From Loktanella salsilacus (GTDB lineage: Bacteria > Pseudomonadota > Alphaproteobacteria > Rhodobacterales > Rhodobacteraceae), in NCBI RefSeq assembly GCF_900114485.1, contig NZ_FOTF01000008.1, forward strand, positions 62,001-126,000: 64,000 nucleotides of DNA, in the 5' to 3' direction. The notes below the pieces were generated by a model. It was not told where the DNA came from, did not search any database, and saw nothing but the letters and a program-made list of their open reading frames with translations. The stretch's first letter is position 1; each line of letters begins with the position of its first letter. Made by a program: the position numbers and the translations under genes. Positions 55,328 through 64,000 of this stretch are shown piece after piece.

Positions 55328-57583
55328 ATGACACGGCAAAAGATCACGCGCGAAGACGCACTTGGCTTTCACATCGCGCCAACCCCCGGCAAGTGGGAGG
55401 TAACGGCAACCGTACCCATGGCCACCCAGCGCGATCTGTCGCTGGCCTATTCCCCCGGCGTCGCGATTCCCTGTGAAGAGATTTTCGCGAACCCTGCGAC
55501 GGCTTATGATTACACGAACAAGGGCAATCTGGTCGCTGTCATCTCTAACGGCACAGCCGTGCTTGGCCTGGGCAACCTTGGCGCGCTGGCGTCCAAGCCG
55601 GTGATGGAAGGCAAGTCGGTGCTGTTCAAGCGCTTCGCTGACGTCAATTCGATTGATATCGAGCTGGATACCGAAGACCCCGACGCATTCTGTAACGCTG
55701 TTCGGTTGATGGGGCCGACCTTTGGCGGCATTAACCTCGAGGATATCAAAGCTCCCGAGTGTTTTATCATCGAGCAGCGGCTCAAAGAGGAAATGGATAT
55801 CCCCGTTTTCCACGACGACCAGCATGGCACCGCGGTGATCTGCGCCGCCGGACTGCTGAACGCGCTGCATATCAGTGGCAAAAAGATCGAAGATGTTCGC
55901 ATCGTTCTAAACGGGGCGGGGGCGGCGGGTATTGCCTGCCTAGAGCTGCTGAAATCCATGGGCGCGACCCACGACAATTGCATCATGTGCGACACCAAAG
56001 GCGTGATTTATCAGGGCCGGACCGAGGGGATGAACCAATGGAAGTCCGCCCACGCGGCGAACACCCCGGCGCGTTCCCTAGCAGAGGCGATGAAGGACGC
56101 TGACGTGTTCCTAGGTGTCAGTGCAAAAGGGGCCGTTACCCCTGAAATGGTGTCTGATATGGCCCCGAATCCCGTGATTTTCGCTATGGCGAACCCTGAC
56201 CCGGAAATCACCCCGGAAGAGGCGCACTCTGTACGCCCTGATGCTATCGTGGCCACCGGCCGCAGCGATTATCCCAATCAAGTCAATAACGTGCTGGGCT
56301 TTCCTTATCTGTTTCGCGGTGCCCTCGATATTCATGCCCGTGCCATCAATGACGAGATGAAGATCGCCTGCGCCCATGCCCTTGCGCAATTGGCGAGGGA
56401 AGACGTGCCAGAGGAAGTTGCCGTCGCTTATGGCAAAAAGCTGACCTTTGGCCGGGATTATATTATTCCTACGCCTTTCGATCCGCGCCTGATCCACCGC
56501 ATTCCGCCTGCCGTTGCCAAAGCAGGCATGGCGACGGGTGTGGCGCGGCGCCCCATCATCGACATGGACGCCTACGAGGCGTCGCTCAAATCCCGTATGG
56601 ACCCCACGGCGAACATGTTGCGTGGTCTTAATGCGCGGGCGCGGGCGGCACAGTCGTCTGTGATCTTTACCGAAGGCGACGATCCACGCGTGCTGCGCGC
56701 AGCCATCGCCTATCAGCGGCAGGGACTTGGAAAGGCGCTGGTCGTCGGGCGGACAAAAGACGTCGCCGACATGCTGCATGCAGAGGGGTTGTCTGACGCG
56801 ATCGAAGAGCTGGAAGTCGTCAATGCGGCCAATACGCCGCATTTAGAGACGTATAAGGCATTCTTGTACGAGCGTTTGCAGCGCAAAGGTCACGACCGGC
56901 AGGACGTGCATCGCCTTGCCGCGCGTGACCGTCATGTCTTTGCCGCGCTAATGCTGGCGCATGGTCATGCGGATGGCATGGTGACCGGCGCGACGCGCAA
57001 ATCTGCGCACGTGCTAGAACTGATCAACCACGTCTTTGACGCCGGCCCGCACGACGGTGCTGTTGGCGTAACGGCAGTGTTGAACCGGGGACGGATCGTG
57101 CTGATCGCGGATACGCTGGTGCATGAGTGGCCCGATCAAAATGACCTTGCCGATATTGCCGAGCGCGGCGCTGCCGTCGCACGGGATCTGGGACTAGAGC
57201 CGCGCGTTGCGTTCCTATCTTTCTCCACCTTCGGCTATCCGGTGTCCGAACGCGCCGAAAAAATGCATCAGGCACCCAAAGTGCTCGACGCACGCGGCGT
57301 TGATTTCGAATACGAGGGCGAGATGACAGTCGATGTCGCCTTGAACCCCGCAGCACAGGCGCATTATCCGTTTAGCCGCCTGACGGGGCCGGCGAACGTG
57401 TTGGTTGTTCCGGCTCGGCACTCGGCTTCGATCTCGGTAAAATTGATGCAGGAAATGGCAGGAGCGACGGTGATCGGGCCGATCCTGTCGGGCATCGACA
57501 AGCCGATCCAGATCTGTTCGACCGTCAGTACTGTTAATGATATTTTGAATATGGCGGTCATTGCCGCCTGTAAGGTGGGTTAA
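55328..57583 (+). CDS. maeB: NADP-dependent malic enzyme with phosphotransacetylase-like domain
   Basis: A 751-residue two-domain protein. Residues about 1-430 form the malic enzyme, which oxidatively decarboxylates malate to pyruvate (YSPGVAIPCEEI; FHDDQHGTAVICAAGLLNAL; NGAGAAGIACLELL). Residues about 440-751 form a phosphate acetyltransferase-like domain (VIFTEGDDPRVLRAAIA; MVTGATRKSAHVL) that usually has a regulatory role, binding acetyl-CoA. This is the MaeB type of proteobacteria. A PfkB kinase gene starts 3 bp downstream. Confidence 0.96.
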   Translation: MTRQKITREDALGFHIAPTPGKWEVTATVPMATQRDLSLAYSPGVAIPCEEIFANPATAYDYTNKGNLVAVISNGTAVLGLGNLGALASKPVMEGKSVLFKRFADVNSIDIELDTEDPDAFCNAVRLMGPTFGGINLEDIKAPECFIIEQRLKEEMDIPVFHDDQHGTAVICAAGLLNALHISGKKIEDVRIVLNGAGAAGIACLELLKSMGATHDNCIMCDTKGVIYQGRTEGMNQWKSAHAANTPARSLAEAMKDADVFLGVSAKGAVTPEMVSDMAPNPVIFAMANPDPEITPEEAHSVRPDAIVATGRSDYPNQVNNVLGFPYLFRGALDIHARAINDEMKIACAHALAQLAREDVPEEVAVAYGKKLTFGRDYIIPTPFDPRLIHRIPPAVAKAGMATGVARRPIIDMDAYEASLKSRMDPTANMLRGLNARARAAQSSVIFTEGDDPRVLRAAIAYQRQGLGKALVVGRTKDVADMLHAEGLSDAIEELEVVNAANTPHLETYKAFLYERLQRKGHDRQDVHRLAARDRHVFAALMLAHGHADGMVTGATRKSAHVLELINHVFDAGPHDGAVGVTAVLNRGRIVLIADTLVHEWPDQNDLADIAERGAAVARDLGLEPRVAFLSFSTFGYPVSERAEKMHQAPKVLDARGVDFEYEGEMTVDVALNPAAQAHYPFSRLTGPANVLVVPARHSASISVKLMQEMAGATVIGPILSGIDKPIQICSTVSTVNDILNMAVIAACKVG

Positions 57584-57586
57584 AAA

Positions 57587-58453
57587 ATGGCGATCTGGAA
57601 TCTGGGCTCGATCAACGTCGATACAGTCTTTTCGCTGCCGCATATGCCCAGCCCCGGCGAAACGCTGTCGTCCACGGCGCGGAACGTATTTCTGGGCGGC
57701 AAAGGCACGAATATGTCCGTTGCCGCCGCCCGTGCAGCTGCGATTGTCCACCATATCGGGGCCGTTGGTGATGACGGTGAATGGACCGTTGATCGCCTGA
57801 TGGAATACGGCGTTGATACCCGGTTTATCGCTCGCGTTGATGAAGATACCGCGCAAGCCATGATTATGGTCGACCCGAAGGGCGAAAATATCGTGATCTT
57901 GCACCCAGGTGCCAATGTCGCGATCCCCCAGGCGATCTTGCAAGAAGCAATGGCCGAGGCCCAGACCGGCGATTGGCTGCTGATCCAGAACGAGACGAAC
58001 CTACAACGCACGGCCGCGACGTTGGGAAAGCAGATGGGCCTGCAAGTCGCCTATGCCGCCGCGCCGTTCGATGCGGACCGGGTAAAGGCGGTGCTGCCTT
58101 ACTTGAACCTGCTCTTTCTGAACGCTGTTGAAGCGGCTCAATTAGAACAAGCAACCGGCAAGCGCCCTCAGGACCTTGGGGTGCGCGATGTGATCATCAC
58201 GCTTGGCGGCGATGGTGCCGATTGGTTTGGTCCGGAAGGGCATCGCCATTTTGACGCGGTTCCTGTGACTCCCGTTGATACGACGGGCGCTGGCGATACG
58301 TTCACGGGGTATGTGCTGGCGGGCCTCGATCGGGGGCATCCGATGGCGCAGGCCATCAATCTGGCAACGCGTGCCGCGGCGCTGATGGTCACGCGCCACG
58401 GTACAGCGGACGTCATCCCCGATTTAAAAGAGCTAGAGGATTTCAGACCCTAA
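57587..58453 (+). CDS. PfkB family carbohydrate kinase (ribokinase-like)
   Basis: A 288-residue ribokinase-fold kinase. The N-terminal GSINVDTVFSLPHMPSPGET and GGKGTNMSVAAARAAA match ribokinase signature 1, and DTTGAGDTFTGYVLAGLDRG (about 225-244) is signature 2 with the catalytic aspartate. Ribose is a plausible substrate, but no ribose transport genes are near, so the sugar is open. It follows maeB by 3 bp and is convergent with msrA. Confidence 0.88.
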   Translation: MAIWNLGSINVDTVFSLPHMPSPGETLSSTARNVFLGGKGTNMSVAAARAAAIVHHIGAVGDDGEWTVDRLMEYGVDTRFIARVDEDTAQAMIMVDPKGENIVILHPGANVAIPQAILQEAMAEAQTGDWLLIQNETNLQRTAATLGKQMGLQVAYAAAPFDADRVKAVLPYLNLLFLNAVEAAQLEQATGKRPQDLGVRDVIITLGGDGADWFGPEGHRHFDAVPVTPVDTTGAGDTFTGYVLAGLDRGHPMAQAINLATRAAALMVTRHGTADVIPDLKELEDFRP

Positions 58454-58461
58454 AAAGCGGC

Positions 58462-59124
58462 TTAGTGATGGATAAACGGCGCATTCGCACCCCATAGCTG
58501 CTGCACACGCGCATCGCGACCACAGCCTTTGCGATAGAAATCGTAAGCATCGCTCTGGCGCTTTGCCCCACCGCGCGTCAACACAAGGCTCGTGCCTTTG
58601 TAATAGTCCTGATGGTAGGCCTCAGCACGGTAAAAGGTGGTGGCCTGCACAATGGGCGTCACGATTTGACGGCCAAGCGCTTGCTGTGCTGCGGATTTGG
58701 CAGCCACGGCGGTATCAGCCTGCGCCTGCGTCGTTACAAAAATTGCGGTGCGGTATTGGTTGCCACGATCGCAGAATTGGCCGCCAGCATCCGTTGGGTC
58801 AACGCTGCGAAAAAACAGGTCCATGATCTGGCGATAGCTGATGACGCTGTCGTCGAAGGGGATCATCACTGCCTCGTAATGGCCAGTGGATCCACGACCA
58901 ACCTGACCGTAATTCGGGTTTTCCGTGCGCCCGCCGGTGTAGCCAGAGACCACGTCGCCGACGCCGGGTATGCTTTCAAAGTCGGATTCGACGCACCAGA
59001 AACAGCCGCCTGCAACGATGGCGGTTTGCTGAGCTGCCTGTGCGCCCAAGGGTGCGAGGCTTGCGACCGCGCCAATCGCAACGGTCAGCGCTGCAGATTT
59101 CAAAAGGTTGAATACTTTGGCCAT
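58462..59124 (-). CDS. msrA: Exported peptide methionine sulfoxide reductase MsrA
   Basis: A 220-residue MsrA that reduces methionine-S-sulfoxide. GCFWC (40-44) has the catalytic C41; DFESIPGVGDVVSGYTGG and FCDRGNQYRTAIF follow. A signal peptide precedes the domain (SAALTVAIGAVASLAPLGAQA, cleaved near residue 30), so it probably acts in the periplasm. A resolving cysteine is probably in KGCGRD near 205. The start is the ATG preceded by GGAGGGACCGAC. Confidence 0.93.
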   Translation of the reverse strand: MAKVFNLLKSAALTVAIGAVASLAPLGAQAAQQTAIVAGGCFWCVESDFESIPGVGDVVSGYTGGRTENPNYGQVGRGSTGHYEAVMIPFDDSVISYRQIMDLFFRSVDPTDAGGQFCDRGNQYRTAIFVTTQAQADTAVAAKSAAQQALGRQIVTPIVQATTFYRAEAYHQDYYKGTSLVLTRGGAKRQSDAYDFYRKGCGRDARVQQLWGANAPFIHH

Positions 59125-59190
59125 GTCGGTCCCTCCGGTTTGGACCAAGGTGCATGGGCGCTGGAGGCAGAGCAAGCAATGCGCGGGCCG

Positions 59191-59217
59191 GTCACGCGGG
59201 TTTGAATGCCGCGTGAC
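59191..59217. other. Inverted repeat upstream of msrA
   Basis: GTCACGCGG / CCGCGTGAC, a perfect 9-bp inverted repeat with a 9-nt centre, about 67 bp upstream of the msrA start. It could be an operator or part of the leader. The rest of the gap 59125-59419 holds no recognisable gene. Confidence 0.35.
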
Positions 59218-59383
59218 ATGGAGGTTCGCAAATTGTGATGGAAATAACTGAAACTCTTTGAGCCGGGCTTTCGTGGATGAAAGCGTGAACGGCTTAAAGT
59301 TGCTCCGGGCTGTTTGTTTGTTACGCGTAGATGTGTTTCTAGCCTGCGCGTGACTTAAAGTATTTAACGATTTTTCGGTTAAG

Positions 59384-59413
59384 CCCCGCCTGCAGCAGAT
59401 GTTGCAGGCGGGG
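59384..59413 (-). terminator. Hairpin after argG
   Basis: Perfect 11-bp stem CCCCGCCTGCA / TGCAGGCGGGG with an 8-nt loop, 6 bp beyond the argG stop. The T-rich stretch lies on the plus-strand side (TTGTTTTTATTT), so efficiency for argG is uncertain. Confidence 0.65.
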
Positions 59414-59419
59414 TTGTTT

Positions 59420-60637
59420 TTATTTCAGGCGGCGGTTGCGCGCGGCCAGCAGTTTCAGACGTAGCGCGTTCAGCTGGATAAAGCCTTGGGCGTCCGTCTG
59501 GTCATATGCGCCGGCGTCGTCTTCGAATGTCACGTGCGCTTCGGAATACAGGCTGTGATCGGACCAGCGCGCGACGGTGCGGGCGGACCCTTTGTACAGC
59601 TTCACGCGGACGGTGCCGGTGACGTGCTCTTGGCTCTTGTCGATTAGGGCCTGCATCATCTCACGCTCTGGCGAGAACCAGAAACCGTTGTAGATCAGCT
59701 CTGCATAACGGGGCATGATGCTGTCTTTCAGGTGGCCAGCGCCGGAATCCAGCGTGATCTGTTCGATGCCGCGGTGCGCCTCGAGCAGGATAGTGCCACC
59801 GGGCGTTTCATAGATGCCGCGAGATTTCATACCGACGAAACGGTTTTCGACCAGATCAAGACGGCCAACGCCGTGCTTGCCGCCGAGTTCGTTCAGCTTT
59901 GTCAGGATCGTAGCGGGCGACATCGCCTCGCCGTTGATCGCAACGGCGTCGCCTTTTTCAAAGGTGATCTCGACCATCTCTGGCGTATCGGGGGCCTGCT
60001 CTGGATCGACGGTGCGCTGATAAACGTACTCTGGTGCCTCGTCAGCAGGGTTTTCCAGCACTTTGCCTTCGGAAGACGTGTGCAGCAGGTTCGCATCAAC
60101 GCTGAACGGCGCTTCGCCGCGCTTGTCTTTGGCGACGGGGATTTGGTTTTGTTCTGCAAATTCCAGCAGCTTGGTGCGGCTGGTCAGATCCCACTCACGC
60201 CAAGGTGCGATAACCTTGATGTCGGGGTTCAGCGCATAGCAGGCCAGTTCGAACCGGACCTGATCGTTGCCCTTGCCGGTCGCGCCGTGGGCGACAGCAT
60301 CGGCACCTTCCATGGCGGCGATTTCAACCAGACGCTTGGAAATCAGCGGGCGCGCGATAGAGGTGCCCAGCAGATAAAGGCCTTCGTACAGCGCGTTGGC
60401 GCGGAACATCGGGAAGACGAAATCGCGCACGAACTCTTCACGCAGGTCTTCGATGTGGATGCTGGACGCGCCCATCATCTCTGCCTTGGCGCGGGCTGGC
60501 TCCAGCTCCTCGCCTTGGCCCAGATCGGCGGTAAAGGTCACGACTTCGCAGCCGTATTCCGTTTGCAGCCATTTAAGGATGATAGAGGTGTCCAGACCGC
60601 CCGAATAGGCGAGGACGACTTTCTTAGGGGCGGTCAT
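59420..60637 (-). CDS. argG: Argininosuccinate synthase
   Basis: A 405-residue enzyme joining citrulline and aspartate in arginine synthesis. The ATP pyrophosphatase loop SGGLDTS is at 12-18. [25 protein letters not shown]-like lid residues and [17 protein letters not shown] are typical. The C-terminus ends RNRRLK. The start is [14 protein letters not shown]; a longer in-frame extension is not conserved. No other arg gene is in the window. Confidence 0.97.
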   Translation of the reverse strand: MTAPKKVVLAYSGGLDTSIILKWLQTEYGCEVVTFTADLGQGEELEPARAKAEMMGASSIHIEDLREEFVRDFVFPMFRANALYEGLYLLGTSIARPLISKRLVEIAAMEGADAVAHGATGKGNDQVRFELACYALNPDIKVIAPWREWDLTSRTKLLEFAEQNQIPVAKDKRGEAPFSVDANLLHTSSEGKVLENPADEAPEYVYQRTVDPEQAPDTPEMVEITFEKGDAVAINGEAMSPATILTKLNELGGKHGVGRLDLVENRFVGMKSRGIYETPGGTILLEAHRGIEQITLDSGAGHLKDSIMPRYAELIYNGFWFSPEREMMQALIDKSQEHVTGTVRVKLYKGSARTVARWSDHSLYSEAHVTFEDDAGAYDQTDAQGFIQLNALRLKLLAARNRRLK

Positions 60638-60742
60638 GGGCGCGGCCTTTTTGTCAATGTTACTTGACCCAGCGCGATACTGGTTTTCCGCAAAGGGGGC
60701 AAGGTTTGGCGGGCGCTGCCGCGCGACCAAAGCCCCCGCGCG

Positions 60743-61186
60743 TTACATACCTGCCAAATAATCCGCCAAAAACGCCGCATCACCCGCGTTTGCCATCAAA
60801 TCAAGCGCGTTTTCCGGATCAATCCACAGTGCGGTATGGTTCGGTTCGGTTGGCAGGCTAATCCGGCGGACCGGGTGTGCGACGTAAACGTGGCACAGCT
60901 TTTCGGCAAAGCGGTCGTATTCCGGCATATATGTGAAACGGCGAAATGCGCCCAGCCGACGGGGGCGGGCGATGTGCCAGCCGGTTTCCTCGAACACTTC
61001 ACGGTGCAGCGCGCGCAGGGGGCTTTCGCCGGGGTCAATACCGCCGCCCGGCAGTTGCAGTTCGTTATGCGGGGCACCCTGAAACGTCATCAGGATCGCG
61101 CCGTCGCGGGGCAAAATGACGTAAACGCCAGCCCGCAATCCGTAGTGCTGCCCAACTTTGGGCGTGCTGCCATACCGTCTGATCAT
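60743..61186 (-). CDS. NUDIX hydrolase
   Basis: A 147-residue single-domain NUDIX protein. The NUDIX box GGGIDPGESPLRALHREVFE followed by ETGW has all consensus residues (G, E, RE, EE, G). The substrate is unknown; small NUDIX enzymes often act on nucleotide sugars or damaged nucleotides. It begins MIRRYGSTPKVGQHYGLRAG; a 48-residue in-frame extension would run into hslO and its promoter and is rejected. It is divergent from hslO. Confidence 0.88.
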   Translation of the reverse strand: MIRRYGSTPKVGQHYGLRAGVYVILPRDGAILMTFQGAPHNELQLPGGGIDPGESPLRALHREVFEETGWHIARPRRLGAFRRFTYMPEYDRFAEKLCHVYVAHPVRRISLPTEPNHTALWIDPENALDLMANAGDAAFLADYLAGM

Positions 61187-61262
61187 GGCTCTCCCCTTGG
61201 ACCAAAGCTTGCGGTCCCTATATGGTGTCGGTATGCCAAATCCGACCCTGTAAGGAAAGCCC

Positions 61263-62264
61263 ATGACCCTTGGCTCTCGTATCGCGTGGGACGACACCGT
61301 CCTGCCGTTCCAACTTGACGCATCTGACATCCGTGGCCGTGTGGCCCGTTTGGACGGCGTATTAGAAGACGTGCTAAAGCAGCACGACTACCCCGCCTTG
61401 ATCGAAGGGCTGGTCGCTGAAATGTGCCTGCTGACCGCGTTGATCGGTGAAACGATGAAGCTGCAGTGGAAACTGTCGCTGCAAGTGCGCGGATCGGGTG
61501 GCCCAGTGCGCCTGATTGCAACGGATTACTACGGCCCCACCGAAGACGGTCAGCCGGGGCGCATTCGCGCCTATGCCGCCTATGACAAGGACACGCTGGA
61601 CCTGAACGCCGACGCGTTCGAGCAGATCGGCAAAGGCTATTTTGCCATCCTGATCGATCAAGGTGAAGGCACGCAGCCTTATCAAGGCATCACGCCGTTG
61701 GCTGGTGGATCACTGTCCGCCTGCGCCGAGACGTATTTCGCCCAGTCCGAGCAGATCCCGACCCGCTTTTCCCTGACCCATGGCCGCAGCACCCTGCCGG
61801 GTGAAGGCGAGCATTGGCGCGCGGGCGGTGTCATGCTGCAACACATGCCAAAGGCATCGCCGCTGATGCACAAAGACGGCCCCTCTGGCGAGGATGGCCT
61901 GCTTGCAGCAGAGGATATCTTGGACGACGACGAAGGTGAAAACTGGCGCCGCGCGAATATGCTGCTTGATACGGTGGATGCGCTGGAATTGATCGGCCCA
62001 ACCGTGCAGCCGACGGACCTGCTGGTACGCCTGTTCCACGAAGAACAGCCGCGTGTCTATGATCCGCAGCCTGTCACCTTTGGCTGCACCTGTTCGGCTG
62101 ATCGTGTCCGGCAAAGCCTGTCGATTTATTCGGCCAAGGACATCAAAACGATGACCACGGACGAAGGCATCGTAACTGCTGATTGCCAATTCTGCGGCGC
62201 TCATTACGAGTTCCAGCCAGAAACCCTTGGGTTCGAGGCTGTATCGTCCGATGGCGCAGAGTGA
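61263..62264 (+). CDS. hslO: Redox-regulated chaperone Hsp33
   Basis: A 333-residue holdase activated by oxidation. The N-terminal domain runs about 1-230. The C-terminal zinc switch has C275-x-C277 (CTCSADRV) and C308-x-x-C311 (CQFC), which release zinc and form disulfides under stress. LADDxxYYGPTEDG-like and TPLAGGSLSACAETYFAQSE segments support the family. It overlaps the following NUDIX gene by 14 bp, suggesting coupling. Confidence 0.95.
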   Translation: MTLGSRIAWDDTVLPFQLDASDIRGRVARLDGVLEDVLKQHDYPALIEGLVAEMCLLTALIGETMKLQWKLSLQVRGSGGPVRLIATDYYGPTEDGQPGRIRAYAAYDKDTLDLNADAFEQIGKGYFAILIDQGEGTQPYQGITPLAGGSLSACAETYFAQSEQIPTRFSLTHGRSTLPGEGEHWRAGGVMLQHMPKASPLMHKDGPSGEDGLLAAEDILDDDEGENWRRANMLLDTVDALELIGPTVQPTDLLVRLFHEEQPRVYDPQPVTFGCTCSADRVRQSLSIYSAKDIKTMTTDEGIVTADCQFCGAHYEFQPETLGFEAVSSDGAE

Positions 62265-62847
62265 TCTGAAAAGCCGCCTACAAGAGGCGCTGGCCCGGCC
62301 GGGCCGGCCCTCGACCGACTTTGATCTGAACAAAGATATCACCGCGCCTGCTGGCCGCACATTGCGGGCGGCAGGCGTGCTGATCGGCATTTCGCCCGAA
62401 ACAGAGAATGTTTTCCTGACCATGCGCTCTGCCGCGCTAAAGCATCATCCGGGGCAGATTGCCTTTCCGGGCGGCAAACAGGACGCAGGTGATCCGACCA
62501 CCACCGCTGCTGCCCTGCGCGAGGCAGAAGAAGAAATCGGTCTGCCACGACATCAGGTCGAGGTTTTGGGCGTCATGCCCGGCCATGAAACTGTGACCGG
62601 CTTTCTGATGACCCCTGTCATCGGCTTGATCCACGGTGAATTCACCCCTGTGCCAGAGGCCGGAGAGGTCGCTGAGGTCTTTCAGGTGCCGCTGTCCCAT
62701 GTCAGCAATCCCGCGCATTTCGCGGTCCAGTCGCGTCGCTGGCAGGGCCATATGCGCAACTATTATACCGTGCCATTTGGTCCATATTATATCTGGGGTG
62801 CCACCGGGCGCATTTTGCGGGCCTTCGCTGATCGGATGCATCCATGA
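62251..62847 (+). CDS. CoA pyrophosphatase-type NUDIX hydrolase (NudL-like)
   Basis: A 198-residue NUDIX protein of the NudL/coenzyme A diphosphatase group. The group-specific LKHHPGQIAFPGGKQD precedes the NUDIX box, whose core is ALREAEEEIGL; as in NudL, the first box Glu is replaced by Asp. These enzymes cleave CoA and its derivatives to 4'-phosphopantetheine and 3',5'-ADP. The ATG lies within the end of hslO. The next gene overlaps its stop by 4 bp. Confidence 0.9.
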   Translation: MAQSDLKSRLQEALARPGRPSTDFDLNKDITAPAGRTLRAAGVLIGISPETENVFLTMRSAALKHHPGQIAFPGGKQDAGDPTTTAAALREAEEEIGLPRHQVEVLGVMPGHETVTGFLMTPVIGLIHGEFTPVPEAGEVAEVFQVPLSHVSNPAHFAVQSRRWQGHMRNYYTVPFGPYYIWGATGRILRAFADRMHP

Positions 62848-63977
62848 AAATTGCGTCAGACTGGCTGTCGAACCAAAACGCGCAGCGCGTTTGCGCAATG
62901 CTGACGGATGCAGGGCATCAGGCGTGGTTTGTGGGCGGCTGCGTGCGCAATGCTCTGATCGGCGCTGTTGCCAGCGATCTAGATCTGACGACTGATGCGC
63001 GCCCCGATACAGTCACAAAATTGGGCAAAGCTGCGGGTTTCAAGGTGATCCCGACAGGCATTGACCATGGTACTGTCACTGTCGTCGTGGATGGCAACCC
63101 GTTCGAAATCACAACCTTCCGCCGCGATGTCGATACGGATGGTCGCCACGCCACCGTCGCCTTTGCCGATACCGCCGATGAAGACGCCCGCCGCCGCGAT
63201 TTCACGATGAATGCGCTTTATGCCGCCCCCGATGGCACGCTGCACGACCCGCTTGGCGGGATCGCTGATGCGCTGGCGGGGCATGTGCGCTTTATCGGCG
63301 ATGCTGGGCTACGGATCCAAGAAGACTACCTGCGCATCCTGCGTTTTTTCCGTTTTTTCGCCTGGTACGGCGATCCGGCGATGGGGATTGACGCCGACGG
63401 TCTGGCCGCCTGCGCGGGCAACCTAGATGGTATCGACGGGCTTTCCGCCGAACGCATCGGTCAGGAAATGCGCAAGCTGCTGTCCGCGCCCAACCCCGCA
63501 CCTGCTGTCGCTAGCATGGCTGCAAGCGGTGCGCTGTTGCGGGTGCTGCCTGGGGCGGGGCCAAACGCGCTGACTGTGCTGATTCATCTTGAAGAAATCG
63601 CCGGGATAGAGCCAGATTTCAGCCGTCGCCTTGCGGCGCTGGGCGGTGATCCGACCCGCTTGCGGCTGACGAATGCAGAGGCGCAGCGTCATGAGATCTT
63701 GCGGGATATGGACATTGGTGCAGGCGAAGCCGGATATCGCTTTGGCGCACAAATTGCCATCGACCGCGCGCTGGTTTTGGCTGCATCCCTATCGCAGCCG
63801 CTTCGCGACGCCGACGTTGTAGCGGCGCGCCATGGCGCGGGTCAAATTCTGCCTGTCAAAGCCGCCGATTTCATGCCCAGTCTAAAGGGTCCCGCCCTTG
63901 GCGCGGCGCTGAAACAGGCAGAAGCCCGCTGGATCGCATCCGGCTTTACCCTGACACGGAACGATCTGCTGGCTTAA
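62844..63977 (+). CDS. cca: CCA tRNA nucleotidyltransferase / poly(A) polymerase family protein
   Basis: A 377-residue class II nucleotidyltransferase. VGGCVRNALIGAVASDLDLT holds the GG and DxD catalytic residues; RRDFTMNALYAAPDGTLHDP and EDYLRILRFFRFFAWYG are the other family blocks. It would add or repair the tRNA 3' CCA, though the tRNA-Thr here already encodes CCA. There is no HD domain. It starts at ATG overlapping the NUDIX stop (ATGA). Only 23 bp remain before the window ends. Confidence 0.92.
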   Translation: MKIASDWLSNQNAQRVCAMLTDAGHQAWFVGGCVRNALIGAVASDLDLTTDARPDTVTKLGKAAGFKVIPTGIDHGTVTVVVDGNPFEITTFRRDVDTDGRHATVAFADTADEDARRRDFTMNALYAAPDGTLHDPLGGIADALAGHVRFIGDAGLRIQEDYLRILRFFRFFAWYGDPAMGIDADGLAACAGNLDGIDGLSAERIGQEMRKLLSAPNPAPAVASMAASGALLRVLPGAGPNALTVLIHLEEIAGIEPDFSRRLAALGGDPTRLRLTNAEAQRHEILRDMDIGAGEAGYRFGAQIAIDRALVLAASLSQPLRDADVVAARHGAGQILPVKAADFMPSLKGPALGAALKQAEARWIASGFTLTRNDLLA

Positions 63978-64000
63978 GGCTTTTCCTTTTACAACTTGCG

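Noticed and set aside
59732-60667. Plus-strand open frame of 311 codons
   Set aside because: Antisense to argG; no family features.
1-64000. Mobile elements, prophage, CRISPR or defence islands
   Set aside because: No transposase, integrase, direct-repeat array or phage structural gene was found; gene content is core throughout.

Overview
The window is about 64 kb of chromosome from an alphaproteobacterium of the Rhodobacteraceae/Roseobacter group. Three things point there: the RegB-SenC-RegA redox system next to ahcY, the hemJ-rho-mnmE-mnmG-rsmG-parA-parB block, and the maf-aroE-coaE-dnaQ-secB block. The DNA is moderately GC-rich and coding density is very high, with many 1-14 bp overlaps between neighbouring genes. 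I see no prophage, insertion sequence, CRISPR array or rRNA. Almost every gene is core housekeeping.

Layout. 1-7.3 kb: DUF1244 protein (partial), N-formylglutamate amidohydrolase, pyruvate kinase, ribosomal proteins L35 and L20, a Hint-domain protein lying between rplT and pheS, pheS followed by an ASCH protein instead of pheT, a periplasmic protein and tRNA-Thr(CGT). 7.3-13.7 kb: hemY, a mitofilin-like protein and hemD on the minus strand; tsaD, gpsA and an EVE protein on the plus strand; then a DUF2853 protein. 13.9-20.3 kb: ahcY, an HD phosphohydrolase, regA, senC, regB and a PAS protein. 20.3-29.1 kb: a tightly coupled plus-strand run of tsaE, amgK, murU, addB, addA and trxA. 29.2-37.8 kb: a capsule-type glycosyltransferase, hslV, a membrane protein, hslU, an MFS transporter, smr, mltA, tim44-like, fxsA and secB.

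37.8-48.2 kb is the most informative part. Minus-strand dnaQ-coaE-aroE-maf and plus-strand hemJ-rho-mnmE-mnmG-rsmG-parA-parB diverge from a non-coding, AT-rich gap of about 405 bp at 40522-40926. The gap holds several DnaA-box-like 9-mers and is the best candidate for the chromosomal replication origin. Two perfect 16-bp parS palindromes (44065-44080 and 45961-45976) lie inside the start region of mnmG and inside rsmG, 3-5 kb from that gap and just before parAB. Together these look like the origin-segregation locus of the main chromosome.

48.2-64 kb: hemW-rdgB-rph (minus), hrcA-grpE (plus), mutS (minus), maeB and a PfkB kinase (plus), an exported MsrA and argG (minus), a NUDIX hydrolase (minus), then hslO, a CoA-pyrophosphatase-type NUDIX protein and a CCA-adding-type nucleotidyltransferase (plus).

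I did not find a clearly undescribed multi-gene system. The features most worth a second look are the origin and parS layout, a Hint-domain protein that appears to have lost its nucleophilic cysteine, a hairpin that buries the ribosome binding site of ahcY, a structured leader before rho, the break-up of the pheST pair, and the membrane protein between hslV and hslU.
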